Source: Glutinoglossum americanum
Lineage: Eukaryota > Ascomycota > Geoglossomycetes > Geoglossales > Geoglossaceae
Reading direction: 5' to 3'
Length of the DNA stretch: 64,000 nt
NCBI GenBank assembly: GCA_020080175.1
Contig: JAGHQL010000005.1
Span: 1 to 64,000, forward strand
Positions 58,469 through 64,000 of this stretch are shown piece after piece; positions within the stretch are counted from its first letter, which is position 1, and every line of letters begins with the position of its first letter. Position numbers and translations under genes: made by a program. The notes under the pieces were generated by a model. The model was not told where the DNA came from. It saw nothing but the letters and a program-made list of their open reading frames with translations, and searched no databases.

Positions 58469-61400
58469 CTAAGCAAAACCCCAGAGCCGCGCTCCCGCTG
58501 CCTTCAATCTCTCCACAACATCGAGATGGCGGCCCTCTGAGGCCGCCTGCAGTGCCGTCCGGCCATCTTGAATCGCAGACTCGGCATTGACGTCGGCCTT
58601 CGCGGAGAGCAACCTCTCCACGACCTCGAGATGGCCACCCCCTGAGGCCGCCTGTAGCGCCGTCCGGCCACCTCGAATTGCAGGCTCAGCATTGACGTCG
58701 GCCTTCGCGGAGAGCAACCTCTCCACGACCTCGAGATGGCCACCCCCTGAGGCCGCCTGTAGCGCCGTCCGGCCATCTCGAATTGCAGGCTCGGCATTGA
58801 CGTCGGCTTTCGCGGAGAGTAGCCTCTCCACGACCTCGAGATGGCCACCCCCTGAGGCCGCTTGTAGCGCCGTCCAGCCACGCTCAGTTGCAGACTCAGC
58901 ATTAGCGTCGGCCTTCGCGGAGAGCAACCTCTCCACGACCTCGAGATGCCCGCCCCCTGAGGCCGCTTGTAGCGCCGTCCGGCCACACTCAGTTGCAGGC
59001 CAAGCATTGACGTCGGCCTTCGCGGAGAGCAACCTCTCCACGACCTCGAGATGGCCACCCCCTGAGGCCGCCTGTAGCGCCGTCCGGCCACCTCGAATTG
59101 CAGGCTCAGCATTGACGTCGGCCTTCGCGGAGAGCAACCTCTCCACGACCTCGAGATGGCCGNNNNNNNNNNNNNNNNNNNNNNNNNNNNNNNNNNNNNN
59201 NNNNNNNNNNNNNNNNNNNNNNNNNNNNNNNNNNNNNNNNNNNNNNNNNNNNNNNNNNNNNNAAGCATTGACGTCGGCCTTCGCGGAGAGCAACCTCTCC
59301 ACGACCTCGAGATGGCCACCTTCCGAGGCCGCCTGCAGTGCCGTCCGGCCATCTCGAATTGCAGGCTCGGCATTGACGTCGGCCTTCGCGGAGAGCAACC
59401 TCTCCACGACCTCAAAATGGCCGCCCCATGAGGCCGCTTGTAGCGCCGTCCGGCCGTACTCAAGTGCAGGCCAAGAATTGACGTTGGCATTCGCGGAGAG
59501 CAACCTCTCCACGATCTCGAGATGGCCGCCCCCTGAGGCCGCTTGTAGTGCCGTCCGGCCACCCCGAATTGCAGGCGCAGCATTGACGCTGGCTTTCTCG
59601 GAGAGCAACCTCTCCACGACCTCGAGATGGCCATCCCCTGAGGCCGCCTGTAGCGCCGTCCGGCCGTACTCAAGTGCAGGCTCGGCATTGACGTCGGCCT
59701 TCGCGGAGAGCAACCTCTCTACGACTTCGAGATGGCCGCCCTCTGAGGCCGCTTGCAGGGCCGTCCTGCCACTATCACCCGCAGGTTCAGCATTGATATT
59801 AGCTCCCATGCCGAGAAGGCTCTGCACAACCCTGAGGTGTCCGCCCCCTGAGGCGGCTTGCAGCGCCGTCCTACCGCCGAAAGGACTAGGCTTGGCGTTG
59901 ATCATGGCCCCTGCATCAACCAGCCTCTCCACAACCTCAATGTGGCCGTATCTCGAGGCTGTCTGTATCGCCGACCAGCCGCTACGACCCAGGTGTTCAG
60001 CGCTGGCGTCGACACCGGAGTCAAGTAGCCTCTCAACTATGTCCAAGTGTCCCCCTTCTGCTGCCGCCGACATTGCCGCACTCAGAACTAGGGCTTGGCG
60101 GGGGAGCGAATTAATTAAAACGCTAGCAATATTCAGACGGCCAATCGCAGCTGACCGAACCAGAAGATCCCTTCGTTGGTCTAGCAGGATATAGCCCATT
60201 GTCAACTGAAGTAGACCCCCGTGGTCATGCTCCATGGCCCATTTCACAACATCATGGGGCATACAGTCCCATTCGCGAGGCGCCCAAGGAAGGAGCGCAA
60301 CAGACTCGGAGAAGAGTAGGGTTTTCCATAAAATCCATGTTTTGCTACCCTCTTTAGTAAAGTGCATGGTGTGCAGGAGCCACCACTCCCTAGCGTACGC
60401 AAGAAAGGGATAGCTGGACTGGAGTTTTCTCGAAAACCTCCTATCCGTCAAACCAGCAATATCCTGAAGTTGGCGGGACAAGTTGCTGTCAACACCGCTT
60501 TGGATTTTTTGGGTCCGTTTTAGTTTTGACACCGCCTCCGCCATCCCCTTTCCTAAGCTCATAGATAGCGATGCCTGTATGACCGCCTGTCCATCAAGAG
60601 GTCGAGCGTTGGAAGCCTTGATCAGCTGCGTTTTGAAGTCGTTAAAGTTCAAGTATGTCACGCAGATTTCACCGGCCTCGTGGTCGATGTCAGGTAGCTG
60701 GAAGTGTAGTTTCGCTAATCGAGGGTTGCTGGGCTCCGATAAGAAAAACTGCTTCACAGTGGGATGAGCAAATTGTACCACTAGCTCCTCCTCATCAATG
60801 CATATCAGGTCTCCACACCAGAAAACAACCTGGTTAATGTCATTGGCGAGACATTCGAGCTTCCGATAGGCCTGGCAAGGCTCAATAGCGATAGCCTCCC
60901 GAAGCTCGCCAAGCACTAAAGGCCGCTTTGCCGCTGCAACCCAACGGAAAGTTTTCCTCGCAATCTCCTCTTTCCCCATATCGACGATTCTATCGAGGAT
61001 ACGCTCGTACCATTCTGGTAGACTCTTAGGTAACCCTTTAAGTACCGCTCGGATGTTATCATCGTTTATTTGATCGCAGATCTCACGTATCTGAAAGACA
61101 ACCAAGAGGTACCTACCGAAATCAGCAAATGTAGTAATTTCAGCGTCCCCTGGCCAACTTACATTCCCTGAGCACCGCTAACAAGGACATCTTCAATCTC
61201 TGCCGTGAGGTTTGGATTTCCAACCTTCAGGTCACCGCTATCCAGTTTCTCTTTCAGAACGTGCTTGATATATTTGGCAATATCACCATGCACCCCTGGG
61301 GTATCCATTAACTTTTGGTGATGGAGCCTAAAGAATTTATCGATATCAAGGCCAACTTGTGGACGACTTGCAATAAAGATCTTGAAGCTTCCCGGTGAGC

Positions 61401-63022
61401 GATCTGCAACTTTACGTAAAGCCGCAAAGAGAAAATTGCGCTCAGTTTTAGTGCATTCGTCAATCCCGTCGATCACGATAAAGCGACACCTCGACTCCAC
61501 AACCCGATCCACAAAGAAAGCCTCCAAGTCGCCTAAATCCGGCAGACCATGTTCAAACAGCTCCGCCAAATGGGCTTCAGCGGCTGTAGTCATATTTTCG
61601 CTATTCAAGCACTGCCTGGCTAAGCTTCCTAATATCGTTCTGGCTGTGAGCGATGCGGCATTGTCAAACTGGCAGAAGAAGAAGGCGACTTGAACCCCTA
61701 CCGAGGCACCACGAAGGAATAGATCGTCAATAACACCAGCACTACACTCACAACGTCAGATCATATGATAGGTATGATTTATGAGAGCAGTTAAACTCAC
61801 GTGAGAACAGTTTTGCCCGTTCCAACTATTGCAGTCGCCACCATAAGTCAGCTGTGGTAGAGATAGTATAGATTTCGCTTAGCACTCACGGAGGCCAGAG
61901 CACCAAAACAATGCCAATTCACCAGCTAACCAATCCTTGTAATCGTCTGTCTCAAGGAGCCATGAACTTGTGGACCAGTGCCTCTTCTTGCGCGCCTGCT
62001 TAAAGGAGAGCATATAGTTATAGTTCGAAAGTTCCTCGAGGAGACGTTGTCGTTTAGATCCTAGCAAAAATCCGTTACCAAGCATGCTCAATCTTAGATA
62101 TAGCATCCCTTACTAGATTTCTGTTGGTCAACTTGTACCCGCCATCTATGTCCCTCCTGGTGGTACAGGTCTCCCTGCTTCCAATAGCGCGAGGCTTTTT
62201 TACGCTCCAAGACTTGAAGCTGCCTTTCGCGTTCTGCGGTCTGCCTAGAGGCGAGCGATATCTCATCTTTAACCTCCTCATTTTGTCTCTGTAGCTCTTC
62301 TTGAATGGCCCCAAACTCAGTTTCAAAAGGCCTCCATAATGCCATCGTAAGTTGTTGTAACCCTATAGTAGCAGAACAGTCAGTGTCCGCGAAAGCCCGG
62401 TCATAAGAAACCCTACTCACCTTGTCTTTGTCCGACCTCAACCATTTTCTGGCAGAGTCTCACAACAGTGGCGTAGTAATTGCATAGTGCAGCCTGTAAT
62501 CTCTTAGAATCTGCGTATATGGTTTGATACTCCATATATCGCGGACAGTTGTTTCGCATATTCATGAAAACCGACGAGAGCTTGTCAAAGTACGTCGAAA
62601 ATCTGCTGGCAAACTTTCCGAGCGTTAGCTAATCAGAATAATTACAAGTGAAGTCAGAACTCACAAGAATGGCAAACTTTATGCTCCCCCAAACCAAGGC
62701 AGCGATTTCTGGATGCGACGTGATAAACGTTTCAACGACGGTTGAGAACTGCTGAACCGATTCGAGAACACTGCAGAGGCGACTCGCGACACAGCGACTT
62801 TTACGCTTAGCATTCTCGTCATCGACTTGTTTGGTGAAGGTGATGACAGCTGCGGCATCTGGAACTACGTGAAGTGCCTGGAGGTGAGCCCGCTGCTCCG
62901 GTGTCAAGGCTCTTTTGAAGTCGGTTAGAGCGTCACATAGCGGTCCAGCAATACTAGAAGATTTAGTTTGCTACCAGATTCATGAATCCTAGTGAGCCTT
63001 ACTCGTTTGAATTTGATGCCAT
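58469..63022 (-). CDS. NLR: DUF7708-like N-terminus, NACHT, near-identical ankyrin repeats
   Basis: Eight exons (63003-63022, 62665-62953, 62421-62613, 62114-62362, 61890-62060, 61801-61825, 61163-61741, 58469-61112) close in frame to 1389 codons, counting the 100-N gap as placed. Residues 1-180 resemble the DUF7708 helical domain of fungal STAND proteins (ALTDFKRALTPEQR, HPEIAALVWGSIKFAIL); a coiled-coil-like stretch follows. The NACHT NTPase has Walker A GLLGTGKT (about 305-312, mostly on the 25-nt exon 6), Walker B RFIVIDGIDE and sensor IASRPQ, then SLPEWYERILDRI and a winged-helix-like part. From about residue 826, ankyrin units of 35 residues (GHLEVVERLLSAKADVNA plus a variable heptad plus RTALQAASGG) run to the end. 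Such proteins are cytosolic receptors that oligomerise on ligand binding. The ligand is unknown and repeat number is unresolved. Confidence 0.92.
58500..60060 (-). repeat. 105-bp ankyrin-coding tandem repeats with high identity
   Basis: At least 12 units of 105 bp (35 codons) lie inside the NLR gene, six complete ones on each side of the gap. Units nearest the gap and toward the 3' end are almost identical, and the 5'-most ones diverge. Differences cluster in a heptad that reads, in order, EPAGDSG, EPALEYG, APAIRGG, WPALEYG, EPAIRDG, gap, EPAIRGG, WPATECG, ESATERG, EPAIRDG, EPAIRGG, ESAIQDG. Because the antisense strand lacks stops too, a long spurious open frame appears on the plus strand. 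Confidence 0.92.
59163..59262. other. Assembly gap of exactly 100 N
   Basis: One hundred N bases fall inside the ankyrin repeats. The round length suggests a placeholder. With flanking bases it equals 34 codons, whereas the 35-codon repeat demands 17, 52, 87 or more codons at this point, so the stated length cannot be the real one. The number of ankyrin units is therefore unknown. Confidence 0.98.
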
Positions 63023-64000
63023 GTCGCAAAGTATGACTCCTGCAATAGCCGGCGGACATGTGAGAAAGGCGAGGGAAGGTTTCACAGATACGAGGATGTA
63101 TCGAGGCTGGCACAAGGCTGAGTGCGGGGTTGATCTTGGTTTGCGCCAGTAATAAATCAACCGCAGCCTTTCCGAACGAAGTCAGCCAACCAGAATATAT
63201 CTCGGGCTCGGTTCCGATAAATTATATCCATTATAATTAAACAAAATCCAAGAGACGACCTATCAGTTGTGTACCCTGGAAAAATACCTTATACGTAGAT
63301 CTTATTCCATTTTGTCTTTAATTCTCCCTAATTATGTCTGTTGCGGAATGCTCAGGCGCCACCCATAGCCTTCAACAATGTCACATGATTGCACATGACC
63401 AGAATCCAGGTCGCAGGCGCATCACCCACCACACTAACTACTTTTTAGGGTTCTTTATGTCCCATTATAAATAATTTAGTGGCATATGCGAAAAAATTGC
63501 TCGCTTTTTTCCGTAGGATAAATTGTTAATTTAACATCGGCCGGGGTATGATGCTGGCGGGTGCAACCGACGCGCACGGGCCGCCTCCCGATCCCGCGAA
63601 AAGTTATAAGGTCCTCAACTGTACCGATCGATCTCAACCCCGCAGTATCCAACCTACGATTTAAACACAAACCCCCAAATAGCCCCTACACACCAAAAAC
63701 CGCGTTTGCGTACCCAGGAATTAGGAGTCTCCACAGCTAACCGACGATGCTACTCCCGTTCCAATGATTCCATCTCAGCCGCGGCGACGTGAGAGCCAAC
63801 GATCTCGCACGACCGCTGCACGCTCCCGAAATTTCCGCAGGATGGTCCACATGGACCTTACGGGCAGCTTGGGTGTTAGGTGCAATGTTGCTTATCCATC
63901 ACGGTAGGGTGCTGGCGCGTTGTTTGCGTGCGTGTGCGCGTGCAGAGGGCACGAGGTGGTACTTAATTTTGATAAGGGAAGGGAGGAGACATATCTATAT
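63023..64000. other. Upstream region of the ankyrin NLR, no further gene seen
   Basis: The first part is the presumed promoter and 5' leader of the NLR on the minus strand. The remainder to the window end shows no domain-bearing frame; a GTGCGTGTGCGCGTG run lies near 63926-63942. Confidence 0.4.

Noticed and set aside
58587-60194. Long plus-strand open frame of 535 codons, Ala/Ser/Pro-rich and repetitive
   Set aside because: It is the antisense of the ankyrin repeats. A 105-bp unit without stops in that frame stays open however often it is repeated.
1-64000. Retroelements, viral remnants or CRISPR-like arrays
   Set aside because: I looked for reverse transcriptase, integrase, capsid and polymerase blocks, long terminal repeats and regularly spaced short repeats and saw none that I could support.

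Overview
The window starts with CCCTAA telomere repeats (1-54), so it is the left end of a linear chromosome running inward. Short introns (about 49-114 bp) with GT..AG borders and CTAAC/CTGAC-type branch sites, TTAGGG-type telomeres and families such as LaeA-like methyltransferases, DUF3176, VPS62 and STAND/NLR proteins point to a filamentous ascomycete (Pezizomycotina). Most genes are split by introns. I rebuilt them by joining conserved family blocks across plausible splice sites. The reconstructions close in frame, but no transcript supports them.

Layout. 1-9.3 kb: telomere, an adjacent palindrome, an 11-exon LaeA-like methyltransferase (minus), a microbial-type PARG-like protein (minus) and a fungal AAA ATPase (plus). 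9.3-20.4 kb: gene-poor and repeat-rich, with decayed kinesin-light-chain-type TPR and ankyrin sequences, a small secreted-protein gene whose 3' module is tandemly multiplied, and a probable MITE-like element. 20.4-24.2 kb: a DUF3176 membrane protein and a VPS62-domain secreted/GPI-type protein. 24.8-28.9 kb: an NLR with an NB-ARC domain and 17 TPRs. 29.7-33.4 kb: an MgtA-like P-type ATPase in 11 exons. 36.5-38.4 kb: a DHA2-type MFS transporter. 40.9-42.6 kb: a dead CYP52-like P450 that has lost its heme cysteine. 45.3-46.5 kb: a TetX-like FAD monooxygenase. 47.3-47.6 kb: a possible 85-residue Cys/His protein. 49.7-51.9 kb: an APH-fold kinase gene with a broken partial copy before it. 53.3-56.5 kb: a 1061-residue protein of unknown function. 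58.5-63.0 kb: a second NLR with a DUF7708-like N-terminus, a NACHT domain and nearly identical ankyrin repeats, interrupted by a 100-N assembly gap.

How it fits together. The region looks like a subtelomeric birth-and-death zone for fungal self/non-self receptors: two apparently complete NLRs of different architecture plus relics of TPR and ankyrin repeat proteins. Accessory metabolic and transport genes lie between them. The most notable signal is the ankyrin NLR. Its repeats are almost identical except for a short variable window, as in the high-internal-conservation repeats of known fungal NLRs. Its Walker A motif sits on a 25-nt microexon. I saw no retroelement, viral remnant, CRISPR array or confident tRNA/rRNA gene.
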